From: D37C17 sp964551815
GTDB lineage: Bacteria > Fidelibacterota > Marinisomatia > SCGC-AAA003-L08 > D37C17
Assembly: GCA_964551815.1 (NCBI GenBank)
Contig: CAZKEL010000036.1
Span: forward strand, 1 to 25,119
Reading direction: 5' to 3'
DNA: 25,119 bases
Part shown: positions 14,899-23,198 of the stretch, piece by piece
Layout of the letters: the number at the start of each line of letters is the position of its first letter
Numbering within the stretch: the first letter of the stretch is position 1
The notes under the pieces: generated by a model
What the model saw: only the letters and a program-made list of their open reading frames with translations
The model's database searches: none
Told to the model about the DNA's origin: nothing
Made by a program: the position numbers and the translations under genes

Positions 14899-15425
14899 CA
14901 GAAAATTCCAGAACTAATGATTCATTTTGGATTAAAATTATTTATATCATTTCAACAGTTATTGTACTTGCAGTAGGGTTTCTCATTTTAGGACCCCGAC
15001 CAGCAGGCATGGAGGGGATGTTGGATGTTTCAGGGCTGCCCCGGGTAAATGCCGTACTCAATAGTATCAGTACTCTCCTCCTGCTGTATGCCTTCTGGAT
15101 GATCAAAAAGAAAAATATTCCTGCCCATTCTACTGCTATGTTGTCTGCCTTTGGGACTTCAACCTTGTTTTTAGTAACTTATGTAATTTATCACTGGTTC
15201 AAAGCAGGGCCTAAAGAATATCTGGGGGCGTACCCGATTCTGTACTTTTTTATATTAATTACCCACATCATCCTTGCTATGGGAGTTGTTCCATTGGCAT
15301 TGATTACGCTGTACAGAGGATGGAATATGCAGATTCCTAAGCATCGAAAAATTGCTAAAATTTCCTTCCCCATTTGGTTATATGTGTCTATAACCGGAGT
15401 GATTATCTACTTAATGCTTTATTAA
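14895..15425 (+). CDS. DUF420 membrane protein (CtaM/YozB-like)
   Basis: The 176-residue protein has five predicted membrane segments: IIYIISTVIVLAVGFLIL, VLNSISTLLLLYAFWMI, AMLSAFGTSTLFLVTYVIYH, ILYFFILITHIILAMGVVPL and IWLYVSITGVIIYLML. Conserved-looking histidines lie in AHSTAM, IYHWFKAG, ITHIIL and PKHRKIAK, matching the DUF420 pattern. A Staphylococcus aureus member, CtaM, is needed for maturation of an aa3-type oxidase, and position after ctaB fits that role. The TTG start at 14895 overlaps the ctaB stop by four bases. Function in this organism is inferred from family and context. Confidence 0.87.
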   Translation: MTENSRTNDSFWIKIIYIISTVIVLAVGFLILGPRPAGMEGMLDVSGLPRVNAVLNSISTLLLLYAFWMIKKKNIPAHSTAMLSAFGTSTLFLVTYVIYHWFKAGPKEYLGAYPILYFFILITHIILAMGVVPLALITLYRGWNMQIPKHRKIAKISFPIWLYVSITGVIIYLMLY

Positions 15426-15583
15426 TGGACAAAACGCAAAAGGCAGGAAATACGAATGTCATCTGATGGACGCCTAATGTATATGGTCCTGAAATAGTGA
15501 AACTCAACTTCTGAGTATAAAACATAATCAGAAGCCGGGGCATACTTATTTAATTTTAAAAGACAGAATGCAGTAGTGGGTAT

Positions 15584-16801
15584 TTAACCCTTTTTCAATT
15601 TCCCGAAATCTTTTCCTGTTGGACTTTGGAAGATTTTTAGACCAAATTCAGGAATGACCGCCAGCAAATGGTCAAATATGTCTGCCTGTATGCCTTCATA
15701 GCGAATCCAATCAATGTCATTTGTAAATACATAGATTTGCAGGGGAAGTCCTTTTGAGGTGGGTTCAAGTTGGCGAATGAGAAAGGTCATATCTCTGTGG
15801 ATTTTACTGTTACTGCGAAGATAGGCTTCAATATAGGCTCGAAAACAGCCAACATTAGTGAGTCGCCTGCCATTAATAAGCTCTTCAGTGTTAATATTAT
15901 GCGTTTGATTATACTCTGAAAGCTCTAAAATTTTCCGTTCCATATAGTCTTTTAACAGTTGAAAACGGTTAAATTTTTCCAGTATTGAATCATCACAAAG
16001 GCGGATACTGTTCATATCAATAAAGAGAGAACGTTTTATTCTCCTGCCACCGCTTTCTGACATTCCCCGCCAGTTTTTAAACGCTGAGTCAATGAGTTTA
16101 TGGGTTGGGATAACGGAAATGGTTTTATCCCAGTTTTGAATTTTAACTGCATGGAGAGCGATATCCACCACATCTCCATCTGCGCCAAACTGGGGAGCTT
16201 CCAGCCAATCTCCAATTTTAAAGAGGTCATTTGAACTGATTTGAAGACTGGCAACGAGGGATAGAATGGTATCCTTAAAAATTAACATGAGAACAGCAGT
16301 AAGTGCTCCAATACCACTAAGCAGCCAGGCAGGACTTTTCCCAATTAAAATAGCTACAACAACTACTACTCCCAGAATATTTACAATGAGTTTGGTAATT
16401 TGAAGATAACTCTTTATATGCAGGCGTTCTGAATATTTGGTTTTCTGGTATATATCCCCAATAGCGCCAAGAAAGGAGTTTACTACCAAAAGTCCTGCCA
16501 GGGTCATCAGGCTTAAAGCTCCTCTTTGAACCAAATTGGATAGTTGAGGCATGAGATAGGCAAAATTATAAAAAATTAGGGCAGGAACGATATAAGCCAA
16601 ACGGTTAAAAATATTTCTATTTGTGAGGATATCGTCTAATTCTGTACGGGTTTTTTTAACCATTCCTGTGAGCAGTCTGATGATGACACTTTCCGTAACC
16701 CAATAGGATACAATACTTAGTACAACCAGGATAGAGAGAATGGTCAGCGTCTGAAAGATTGGTTGGTCCGGTAAATAGAGGGTAAGATATTCTAAAATCA
16801 T
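15584..16801 (-). CDS. Mechanosensitive ion channel, MscS family, YbdG-like
   Basis: The 405 residues resemble E. coli YbdG (miniconductance mechanosensitive channel) in length and layout. Several N-terminal membrane helices (about 15-40, 65-85, 95-115, 135-155) lead to the MscS pore and beta core SGIGALTAVLMLIFKDTILS, then LFKIGDWLEAPQFGADGDVVDI. The C-terminal part carries the YbdG-type LPLQIYVFTNDIDWIRYE and IQADIFDHLLAVIPEFGL. It would release osmolytes during down-shock at the inner membrane. The ATG at 16801 (minus strand) is preceded by AGGA, which overlaps the alcohol dehydrogenase stop 10 bases upstream. It is the last gene of the minus-strand operon; its link to amine metabolism, if any, is not clear. 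Confidence 0.9.
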   Translation of the reverse strand: MILEYLTLYLPDQPIFQTLTILSILVVLSIVSYWVTESVIIRLLTGMVKKTRTELDDILTNRNIFNRLAYIVPALIFYNFAYLMPQLSNLVQRGALSLMTLAGLLVVNSFLGAIGDIYQKTKYSERLHIKSYLQITKLIVNILGVVVVVAILIGKSPAWLLSGIGALTAVLMLIFKDTILSLVASLQISSNDLFKIGDWLEAPQFGADGDVVDIALHAVKIQNWDKTISVIPTHKLIDSAFKNWRGMSESGGRRIKRSLFIDMNSIRLCDDSILEKFNRFQLLKDYMERKILELSEYNQTHNINTEELINGRRLTNVGCFRAYIEAYLRSNSKIHRDMTFLIRQLEPTSKGLPLQIYVFTNDIDWIRYEGIQADIFDHLLAVIPEFGLKIFQSPTGKDFGKLKKG

Positions 16802-16811
16802 TTTAAAATCC

Positions 16812-17975
16812 TTATAATGCGTTTACTAGTGTATGATGAAAATCATCTTTGGTAACTGGAAAGGGATGGGTAGCATGGCAGCTGTCTTCAATGGAAAGTT
16901 GAGCCAATTCGGGTGTGTCATCTTCTGAAATATTTTCATTCTCCAAACCGAGACTAATTCCAGTGCTGTTTATAAAACCTCTTAATAAATATGGAAGATT
17001 ATCGATATCACTTAAAGTATAACATGATATAATCTTCGTAATATTTTTTAATTTATCATTGAGTGTATTAATTTTATTATCAACGGATTTTTGAATAGTA
17101 AATTCAAGGCTTGCCGGAATTAGCAGTGCATTTGCTAAGCCATGGTGCAGGCCATGTTTTGCTGATAATGGATGTGCCATAGAATGAATCATACCCAGCC
17201 CCTTTTGAAAGGCTGTGGCTCCCATGGTAGCGGCAAGCAGCATATTGCCTCTGGCATCTAAATTTTCCGGTTCTTGAATGACCAGAGGTAAATTTTCAAA
17301 TATGAGTTTCATGCCACTTACTGCAATGGCATCTGCCATCGGGTGAAAACTGTCTACCAAATAGGCTTCTAGGCAGTGAGTGAATGCATCCATACCAGTT
17401 GCAGCAGTGATATGGGCAGGAAGTCCCGTAGTAAGCAGTGGGTCCAGAATGGCAATATCCGGAAGAAGCTCAGGATGAAAGAAAATAGTTTTTTTACCGG
17501 ATTTCTTCAAAGTGATGACAGATGATCTTCCAACTTCGCTGCCGGTCCCTGCTGTAGTAGGAATGGCAAAGAGAGGAGGCAGAGGGTTTATTATTATTTT
17601 TTCTCCACCTAAGGCATCATCATATTGTGCAAGAGGAGGATCATGGACAGCCATAAAACGGATTGTTTTTGCAACATCCATAGCACTTCCCCCGCCCAGA
17701 GCGATGATGCCGTCATAGTTCCCCTTTTTAAAGGCCTTTACACCATGTATAACATCTTCCTCAATGGGGTTTGAGTGGACTTCCTGAAAAATATCCATGG
17801 CAGCATTTTTTGAGGAAAGAGCATTGATTGCCATGTCAGCAACTCCTGCTTTAACAACCCCCGGATCTGTAACGATGAGGAGCTTTTGTAGCTTTTTATT
17901 CAGCAAAACATTGGGAAGATTACTTAAAGAATTCTCTCCAAAAAAAATTGTGGTTGGAAAATTATATTGAAGCAT
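16812..17975 (-). CDS. Iron-dependent (group III) alcohol dehydrogenase
   Basis: A 387-residue NAD(P)-dependent alcohol dehydrogenase of the FucO type. Visible marks are the cofactor motif GGGSAMDVAK (94-103), GTGSEVGR (143-150) and all four metal ligands: Asp196 and His200 in GMDAFTHCLEAY, His264 in GMIHSMAHPL and His278 in HGLHHGLANA. It would interconvert a primary alcohol and aldehyde in the cytoplasm. It lies 9 bases after the glutamine-synthetase homologue and 10 bases before the channel gene. With the upstream aldehyde dehydrogenase it could carry out a two-step alcohol-to-acid oxidation. The substrate cannot be read from sequence; an amino-alcohol derivative is proposed from context only. 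Confidence 0.92.
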   Translation of the reverse strand: MLQYNFPTTIFFGENSLSNLPNVLLNKKLQKLLIVTDPGVVKAGVADMAINALSSKNAAMDIFQEVHSNPIEEDVIHGVKAFKKGNYDGIIALGGGSAMDVAKTIRFMAVHDPPLAQYDDALGGEKIIINPLPPLFAIPTTAGTGSEVGRSSVITLKKSGKKTIFFHPELLPDIAILDPLLTTGLPAHITAATGMDAFTHCLEAYLVDSFHPMADAIAVSGMKLIFENLPLVIQEPENLDARGNMLLAATMGATAFQKGLGMIHSMAHPLSAKHGLHHGLANALLIPASLEFTIQKSVDNKINTLNDKLKNITKIISCYTLSDIDNLPYLLRGFINSTGISLGLENENISEDDTPELAQLSIEDSCHATHPFPVTKDDFHHTLVNAL

Positions 17976-17984
17976 AGTGAAAAT

Positions 17985-19355
17985 TTATATTATTTCAAAG
18001 TACCTGTCCAGCATCCAATGCCAGTCAGGATCACTTTTTTTCTGTTTTTCATAACATTGTGCTTCCCATTTTCTGGTTAGGGAAAAATGATCTACCCAGG
18101 ATTCTCCAAATAATTCTCTCATAATTTTACTTTTTAAAAATGCTGTAGTGGAATTCTCCAGTGTATCAGGGAGGAGTTTATTTTCCGGTGAGGTGTCTAA
18201 ATCATAGGCGTTTCCTTTAATTGGACTAATAAGATTAATTTGATGCTCGATGCCGTAAAGTCCGCAGGCGATAGAAGCCGCCAATGCCAGATAGGGATTG
18301 CAGTCTGCAGCTGCAATGCGGTATTCTAATCGGTGGTTTTTTTCACTGCCGGGAACCACTCTTATAGCACAGGTGCGGTTATCCACTCCCCAGTTAGCAT
18401 GGGTTGGAGCCCAGTATCCTTTTACCATACGAGAATAAGAGTTAATGGTTGGAGCGATCATGGGGAGCACCTCAGGCAATAATTTAATTTGTCCTGCCAA
18501 ATAATGCCGGAAAGTTTTGCTCATTTTATGTTTTGCATTCTCATCATAAAAAGCACTGCTGCCATTTTTATACCATAATGATTGATGCAAATGACCGCTT
18601 TGTCCAGGAAAATCAGGAGACCATTTCGCCATAAAGGTTGCCATGAGTTCATGCCGCTGTGCAATAATTTTGGCAAATGTCTTGAACAGAGCAGCTTTAT
18701 CTGCTGCTGCCAACCCTTCATCTACCGATACACAGGCTTCTATTACACCAGGGCCAGTCTCCGTATGGATTCCTTCTAATTCAAAGTTCATTTCTTTGCA
18801 GGTATCAATAAATTCATGATACAAATCACTGTGAACAGAATTTCGGATCATGGAGTAGCCAAACATTCCCGGAGTGAAGGGGATGAGATTCTCATACTTT
18901 TTCTCCCGAATAGAATGGGGGGATTCTTTAAACATGAAGAATTCATATTCAAAAGCAGATTTCACAGAGTACCCCATGTCATCTGCCTTCTGTAAAATTG
19001 ATTTACAAAGTTGCCTTGGGCAAGCAGGGTAGGGGGAATGATCGGGGTAGTGGAAGTCAGCAATAAACAGGGCTGTTTCTGGTTCAAAAGGAATTCTACG
19101 GTAGGAATTAACATCTATGTGTGCTGGTGCATCAGGGTAGCCGGTATGCCAGCCTGTCACCGTTGGTTTATCGTAAAGTTCATCTACTATATCCCAGCCA
19201 AAGACTACATCGCAGAAACCAAACCCTTTTTCCAGGGCAGAAGTAAACTTCTCCATGTTTATGTATTTCCCACGGAAAACACCATCTACATCAAAAATGC
19301 CTACCTTGATTTTATTGATTCCGTCTTTTTTTAATTTTTCTTTAATTGAGTACAT
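17985..19355 (-). CDS. Glutamine synthetase homologue, probable gamma-glutamyl-amine synthetase
   Basis: The 456 residues have the type I glutamine synthetase catalytic core: Glu136/Glu138 in FEYEFF, Glu199, Glu206 in GPGVIEA, His255 in GQSGHLHQS, Arg327/Arg332 in NRTCAIRVV, and Glu344/Arg346 in HRLEYRIAAADCNPYLA. The FDGSS segment that helps bind ammonium in true glutamine synthetase is replaced by FGWDIVDEL (52-60), and there is no adenylylation loop tyrosine motif. The C-terminal end (DWHWMLDRYFE) resembles PuuA-like enzymes. It therefore probably ligates glutamate to an amine rather than ammonia. Neighbouring aldehyde and alcohol dehydrogenases support an amine-catabolic role. The start is fixed by GGAG five bases upstream. 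The exact amine is unknown. Confidence 0.83.
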   Translation of the reverse strand: MYSIKEKLKKDGINKIKVGIFDVDGVFRGKYINMEKFTSALEKGFGFCDVVFGWDIVDELYDKPTVTGWHTGYPDAPAHIDVNSYRRIPFEPETALFIADFHYPDHSPYPACPRQLCKSILQKADDMGYSVKSAFEYEFFMFKESPHSIREKKYENLIPFTPGMFGYSMIRNSVHSDLYHEFIDTCKEMNFELEGIHTETGPGVIEACVSVDEGLAAADKAALFKTFAKIIAQRHELMATFMAKWSPDFPGQSGHLHQSLWYKNGSSAFYDENAKHKMSKTFRHYLAGQIKLLPEVLPMIAPTINSYSRMVKGYWAPTHANWGVDNRTCAIRVVPGSEKNHRLEYRIAAADCNPYLALAASIACGLYGIEHQINLISPIKGNAYDLDTSPENKLLPDTLENSTTAFLKSKIMRELFGESWVDHFSLTRKWEAQCYEKQKKSDPDWHWMLDRYFEII

Positions 19356-19360
19356 ATATT

Positions 19361-19364
19361 CTCC
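19361..19364 (-). promoter_or_regulatory. Ribosome binding site fixing the synthetase start
   Basis: On the minus strand GGAG (plus-strand CTCC at 19361-19364) sits five bases before the ATG at 19355. This is one of the few clear Shine-Dalgarno sequences in the window; most genes here lack one. Confidence 0.65.
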
Positions 19365-19393
19365 GTTCTCATCGCCAGTAGGCGGTCCTGTAG

Positions 19394-19467
19394 CTGTTTC
19401 CTTTCTCCCATCTACGCCAAGGCTTTTAATCCATCGTAACTTTAGTGTAGTTGGACGATGGGCAAGC
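19394..19467 (+). repeat. Mini-element, long form, copy 1 (between ALDH and synthetase genes)
   Basis: Bases 19394-19467 match 23377-23450 at 72 of 74 positions. The core (19407-19467) begins CCCATCTACGCCAAGGC and ends CGATGGGCAAGC, so CCCATC and GATGGG are inverted near its ends. Inside, CCATCGTAACT can pair with AGTTGGACGATGG (two-base bulge), giving a hairpin. It sits in the 192-base gap between two operon genes and is followed by a pyrimidine-rich stretch (about 19515-19546) like those beside the other copies. Confidence 0.85.
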
Positions 19468-19547
19468 CTACTCCATTCTCACCTCTATATTCGCTTTGCT
19501 CATTACGAGGTACAAGCCCTTTTTCCCTTCTCCTTTTTCCCTTTTAC

Positions 19548-20966
19548 TTACTCCTGTCTCTTGTTTCCAGGATCCTCAAACTTCAAATAAAAGGATTTTG
19601 GTCGTGTAAAAGCCTGAATGCCCAAAGTGGAGAGGGTGCAGCCATTACCGCTGTCTTTCACCCCTACCCAGGGCAGGGCAGGGTCTAATATATCACAGCG
19701 GTTCATATAAAAAGTCCCTGTCTCAATTTGGCTGCCAATGCCGATTGTCTTTTCTAAATCCTGAGTCCAGACGGAAGCGGTTAGTCCATAGGGACTATCA
19801 TTCATCAGCGAGACAGCTTCCTCATCGGAATTAACAGACATGATACCCACAATAGGACCAAAAGTCTCTTCTGTCATCAAATGCATATCATGGTTTGCCC
19901 CGGTGGCAATGGCAGGCTTGATAAAATGTTCTCCATTGGGGATGCGACCACTAAATGAATGGATTTCTGCTCCCAGAGAGTTAGCATCCTGTAACTGCCT
20001 CATTACAGTTTTAACACCATTCAATTGTGCCATTGGCCCCAGTTCAGTTCCTTCCTCCATTGGGTTGCCTACATTGAGATTATTCATAAAATCTACTGCA
20101 GCCTGGCAAAACTCAGAATAGAGAGAGTGATGCACATAAATTCGCTCAACTGCGCAGCAGGACTGCCCCGCATTGTAGAAGACACCATCCATCACATTTG
20201 GGATGACCGCTGCCAAATCTACATCTTCTCTGATATAGGCAGGGTCTTTGCCTCCCAATTCAAATCCCGAACTAATAAAGTGATTTTGAATGGATGATTG
20301 AATTTTTCTACCACCCTCAACGGACCCTGTAAATGCAACATGGTCAATATGAGGGGAGTTTATGAGGTTTTCTGTGGTTTCATGGTTGAGAACTAAAGCG
20401 GTTACTAATCCTTTAGGAGCCCCAGCATGGATAAAGGCATCTTCAAAAGCAGCAGCACAAAGTGGCGTTAGGGAGCTGTGTTTTATGGCAACAGCGTTTC
20501 CTGCAAGGAGAGCAGGAACCACCACATTCACTGCAATGAGGAGGGGATAGTTCCATGCCGCAATATCCAATACGACTCCCAGTGGTTCTTGCTTAATCCA
20601 TTGCTTGCAATTGTTTGTTGAGGATATTTCAATAACTCTCAGAGCATTCTCAGCCAATTGGCAGCATACTTCTGCACGGTGCGCCAATCCTTTTATTTCA
20701 TTCCGGGATTGTTGAATAGGTTTTCCCATTTGACTGGTGATATCTCGTGCGATAGCTTCGCTGTTCTCACTGAAGTATTCTATGGCGGATGTTATCAAAG
20801 AAATGCGTTCAGAAATAGAAGAATTTTTCCAATCCTGCTGCACTTTTCTGCTCACTTCCAATTTATAGACTGCCTCTTCATAACAGTGGTAAACTGCTTT
20901 CCCAAAAACTACGCCTGTAGCCGGTGATTTTAATTCAATATAGCCTTCAGCATTCATGAATGACAT
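19548..20966 (-). CDS. Aldehyde dehydrogenase family protein
   Basis: An NAD(P)-dependent aldehyde dehydrogenase of 472 residues (about 480 is usual). It has the AAWNYPL segment (136-142), the cofactor motif FTGSVEGG (212-219), general base Glu236 in FELGGKDP, catalytic Cys270 in NAGQSCC, and EETFGPIVGI near the C-terminus. It would oxidise an aldehyde to its carboxylate in the cytoplasm. The track start at 20966 overlaps thiN by 13 bases. A second ATG at 20957 (residue 4) gives a classic ATGA overlap with the thiN stop and may be the true start. The gap to the next gene (192 bases) holds a mini-element, so read-through to the synthetase is uncertain. The substrate is inferred only from neighbours. 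Confidence 0.92.
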   Translation of the reverse strand: MSFMNAEGYIELKSPATGVVFGKAVYHCYEEAVYKLEVSRKVQQDWKNSSISERISLITSAIEYFSENSEAIARDITSQMGKPIQQSRNEIKGLAHRAEVCCQLAENALRVIEISSTNNCKQWIKQEPLGVVLDIAAWNYPLLIAVNVVVPALLAGNAVAIKHSSLTPLCAAAFEDAFIHAGAPKGLVTALVLNHETTENLINSPHIDHVAFTGSVEGGRKIQSSIQNHFISSGFELGGKDPAYIREDVDLAAVIPNVMDGVFYNAGQSCCAVERIYVHHSLYSEFCQAAVDFMNNLNVGNPMEEGTELGPMAQLNGVKTVMRQLQDANSLGAEIHSFSGRIPNGEHFIKPAIATGANHDMHLMTEETFGPIVGIMSVNSDEEAVSLMNDSPYGLTASVWTQDLEKTIGIGSQIETGTFYMNRCDILDPALPWVGVKDSGNGCTLSTLGIQAFTRPKSFYLKFEDPGNKRQE

Positions 20967-21577
20967 TGAAACAATAGCACACTACCATGAGAGAGTTCAA
21001 TAGTGATACTGTGAGAAGTAGATTCATTTAAAGAACCGCAATATAAGTTGGATAGACTGTTATTATTCAAGCTATACTTTAAGTTAGTTGTAGAAATAGA
21101 TATGTCAGGATCTTTACAAAATAGGGAAACCTGCTGGCCGGGAAAGGAGGGGACTTCTACCCTGTCTGAGATTCGTCTAAAGACTCCAAAATCAGTAATA
21201 AGAATAAGCTCTAAATTGGGAGCAAATTCTAAGACTGTAAATACATTCGCCAAGAGATGGTCTTCCCGCTTTCCTCCAGCTCCTAAAATGGTAATGGATT
21301 GGCAGTCTGCCTCCGAAGCCCAGTTGATGGCTTTTCTCAAATCGTTTTGATTTTGGTCTGGTTTTGAAAGGATGATACCGCTGAATTGCTTCTTAAGCTG
21401 CTCTGAAAGGGAATCTAAATCACCGATGATGATATCTGGGGTTCTGCCGGAGTTTATTAAGGATTCTGCAGCACCGTCGCAGCAGATGATTGTCTTTGCT
21501 CCCTGCAGTGTTTGTAATGGAACAGGGTGGGTAGGAAAGTTTCCATTTGCCAGGATTACCACTGGTTCAGTCAACAT
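20954..21577 (-). CDS. thiN: Thiamine pyrophosphokinase
   Basis: ThiN transfers pyrophosphate from ATP to thiamine to make thiamine diphosphate. The 207-residue length and motifs fit the family: ICCDGAAESL (about 31-40), PDIIIGDLDSL (47-57), the substrate-site DQNQNDLRKAI, GAGGKREDHLLAN, and the C-terminal thiamine-binding domain with STSHSITIELSHGSVLLF. The ATG is at 21577 on the minus strand; no ribosome binding site is evident. It is the first gene of the minus-strand run and overlaps the aldehyde dehydrogenase. A functional link to that gene is not obvious. The 124-base gap to its right is shared with the divergent LolA-like gene; I see no promoter there that I would call. Confidence 0.92.
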   Translation of the reverse strand: MLTEPVVILANGNFPTHPVPLQTLQGAKTIICCDGAAESLINSGRTPDIIIGDLDSLSEQLKKQFSGIILSKPDQNQNDLRKAINWASEADCQSITILGAGGKREDHLLANVFTVLEFAPNLELILITDFGVFRRISDRVEVPSFPGQQVSLFCKDPDISISTTNLKYSLNNNSLSNLYCGSLNESTSHSITIELSHGSVLLFQCHS

Positions 21578-21701
21578 TTAATATCATCGGATTCATTTTG
21601 TAGGCTTGTTTTGCATCATTCCAGCAGGGTGAATTTAAACAGATTTCCCAAGGCTGGTATTCACTTTTTTACTAATATTCAACTCCTGTAAAATTGCCCC
21701 C

Positions 21702-22439
21702 ATGAAATTTTTCTTAATCTGCTGCTTTCTCAGTTTTACTTTTTCTCAATCAGGTGCACTTACTTCAATAGAAATTCTACAAAAGGCTGCAAGCCGTATG
21801 GACGATATAAGCCATGAATTTTCCGTAATTATGGAATCCAGGGGAAAAAAGAAAAAACGCACTGAATTTAAAGTACTGGTACATTGGCCTTTAAACGGGG
21901 ATATACTTCGTGAAACCCGCATAATTCCTCTAAATTCCAAAAAGAAAAAGCCAACCTCCTACTGGGAGCAGCTTTTTAAAAATGGTAAGGATACCAAGCG
22001 CTGGATGACCCTGCCCATTACCGGTAAATTGAAGGATGTATCTCATAAGAAAGCCGGCAAGAAATCCTTTTCGTTTGAGGAGCTGGAAATAACCCCTGCG
22101 TTTATTCAAAAGTCTATACATGTTGTCATTGGAGAAGAATCTGTTAATGGTACTTTGGTTTATCTCATAGAATCGGAACATGCTGATGGTAAAGGATCAA
22201 CCAGGCTATGGATTGATATTGAAGATTTTTTCATACATAAAGCAGAGTTTTATTCCAAAACAGGACGATTGTATCGGACTATTGACTGTAGGGATTTAAT
22301 AAAAATTGACAAAATTCAATTTCCTTCCCGCATACTGGTAAACAATCTCAAATCAAATACTGAAATTCAGCTTGAAATTTCTCAAATTAGAATAAATCCT
22401 GAGTTCGACAAAACCCTGTTTATCCCTGCAAAGCAATAA
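21702..22439 (+). CDS. LolA-like outer-membrane lipoprotein-sorting protein
   Basis: The 245-residue protein has a signal peptide (MKFFLICCFLSFTFSQ) and a mature part that looks like the LolA-like half-barrel of the outer membrane lipoprotein-sorting family. Visible features are an N-terminal amphipathic ILQKAASRMDDISHEF, repeated strand segments such as RTEFKVLVHW and RTIDCRDLIKIDKIQFPSRI, and KGSTRLWIDIEDFFIHKAEFYS. It is periplasmic. Relatives often sit beside RND/MMPL exporters, but none is here; instead it is one base upstream of an RNA methyltransferase. A cargo of lipids or lipoproteins is plausible by family only. Confidence 0.82.
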   Translation: MKFFLICCFLSFTFSQSGALTSIEILQKAASRMDDISHEFSVIMESRGKKKKRTEFKVLVHWPLNGDILRETRIIPLNSKKKKPTSYWEQLFKNGKDTKRWMTLPITGKLKDVSHKKAGKKSFSFEELEITPAFIQKSIHVVIGEESVNGTLVYLIESEHADGKGSTRLWIDIEDFFIHKAEFYSKTGRLYRTIDCRDLIKIDKIQFPSRILVNNLKSNTEIQLEISQIRINPEFDKTLFIPAKQ

Positions 22440-22440
22440 A

Positions 22441-22989
22441 ATGGTTGAGATAAAGCGTAATAATGATGAGTTAAAGGCAACTCGTCCTACCTTGAAAGAA
22501 ATTGAATTTATTCCCCGTCTGCCTATTTCCATTTTTGTAGAAAATGTACGCTCCGTGCATAATGTAGGTTCAATTTTCCGCTCTGCAGATGGCTTTGGTG
22601 CTGAGAAAATTTACTTGACAGGCTACACTGCTTATCCTCCCCGGGAAGATTTACATAAGACTGCCCTTGGCTCCGAAGACGCAGTACCATGGGAATATAA
22701 TAAGGACCCAATAGAAGTCGCTGAAAAAATAAAAGCTGGCGGAATCAGCCTCATATTAATTGAACAGACTCATGACTCTGTCCCACTTTATGAGTTAGAA
22801 ATTCCCTTCCCCGTTTGTTTCATAGTTGGAAATGAAGTGACAGGTGTATCTGAGGAATTATCGAAGCTGGCAGAACTACATGCAGAATTACCTATGCGGG
22901 GTATTAAGCAAAGTTTAAATGTATCTGTGGCGACGGGAGTAGTAGGGTATGAGTTGGCAAGAGCATTTGCAATGAAAAATGACAATTAG
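22441..22989 (+). CDS. SpoU/TrmH-family RNA 2'-O-methyltransferase
   Basis: A 182-residue SPOUT-fold enzyme that uses S-adenosylmethionine to methylate a ribose 2'-OH in tRNA or rRNA. The three knot motifs are present: NVRSVHNVGSIFRSADGFG (35-53), FIVGNEVTGVSEEL (about 127-140) and LPMRGIKQSLNVSVATGVVG (about 150-169). There is no N-terminal substrate-binding extension as in RlmB, so it is a minimal TrmH-type protein; the target nucleotide cannot be assigned. The ATG follows the LolA-like stop by one base, so the two are translationally linked. A hairpin overlaps the stop codon. Confidence 0.92.
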   Translation: MVEIKRNNDELKATRPTLKEIEFIPRLPISIFVENVRSVHNVGSIFRSADGFGAEKIYLTGYTAYPPREDLHKTALGSEDAVPWEYNKDPIEVAEKIKAGGISLILIEQTHDSVPLYELEIPFPVCFIVGNEVTGVSEELSKLAELHAELPMRGIKQSLNVSVATGVVGYELARAFAMKNDN

Positions 22990-23034
22990 CTATTAGCCAA
23001 TAGCTGTTTGCTAAATTTATTTATTTTTTCTATT
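22988..23034 (+). terminator. Probable terminator after the RNA methyltransferase
   Basis: A seven-pair stem (AGCTATT at 22988-22994 with AATAGCT at 22999-23005, loop AGCC) begins within the stop codon. It is followed by a T-rich tail ending in TTATTTTTTCT about 20 bases on. The gap between stem and main T-run makes it less certain. Confidence 0.42.
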
Positions 23035-23106
23035 CCCCTACGCCCGTTACCCGTAATTCATCATTCGATATTCAACATTCATTATTCATTATTCAACTAT
23101 TATCGT

Positions 23107-23125
23107 TCAACCCCTTCAGGGTTGA
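23107..23125. repeat. CTTCA-loop hairpin, copy 1
   Basis: TCAACCC (23107-23113) pairs perfectly with GGGTTGA (23119-23125) around the loop CTTCA. A related hairpin with the same loop lies about 50 bases downstream. Confidence 0.7.
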
Positions 23126-23156
23126 GAATCAATTACATTTTTCAGCTATTACTATT

Positions 23157-23173
23157 GAACTCCTTCAGGGTTC
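23157..23173. repeat. CTTCA-loop hairpin, copy 2
   Basis: GAACTC (23157-23162) pairs with GGGTTC (23168-23173) as RNA, with one G-U pair, around the same CTTCA loop as copy 1. The shared core is CCTTCAGGGTT. Confidence 0.62.
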
Positions 23174-23198
23174 TTAATGATAATAAAGGGGGAAAATT

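Noticed and set aside
15508..15534. Hairpin CTTCTGA/TCAGAAG in the gap between the DUF420 gene and the channel gene
   Set aside because: It has a 13-base loop and no T-run on either side, so I do not call it a terminator. It could be chance.
17985..19355. Annotation as ordinary glutamine synthetase (glnA)
   Set aside because: The ammonium-site FDGSS segment is missing, no adenylylation motif is seen, the C-terminus is PuuA-like, and the neighbours are alcohol and aldehyde dehydrogenases.
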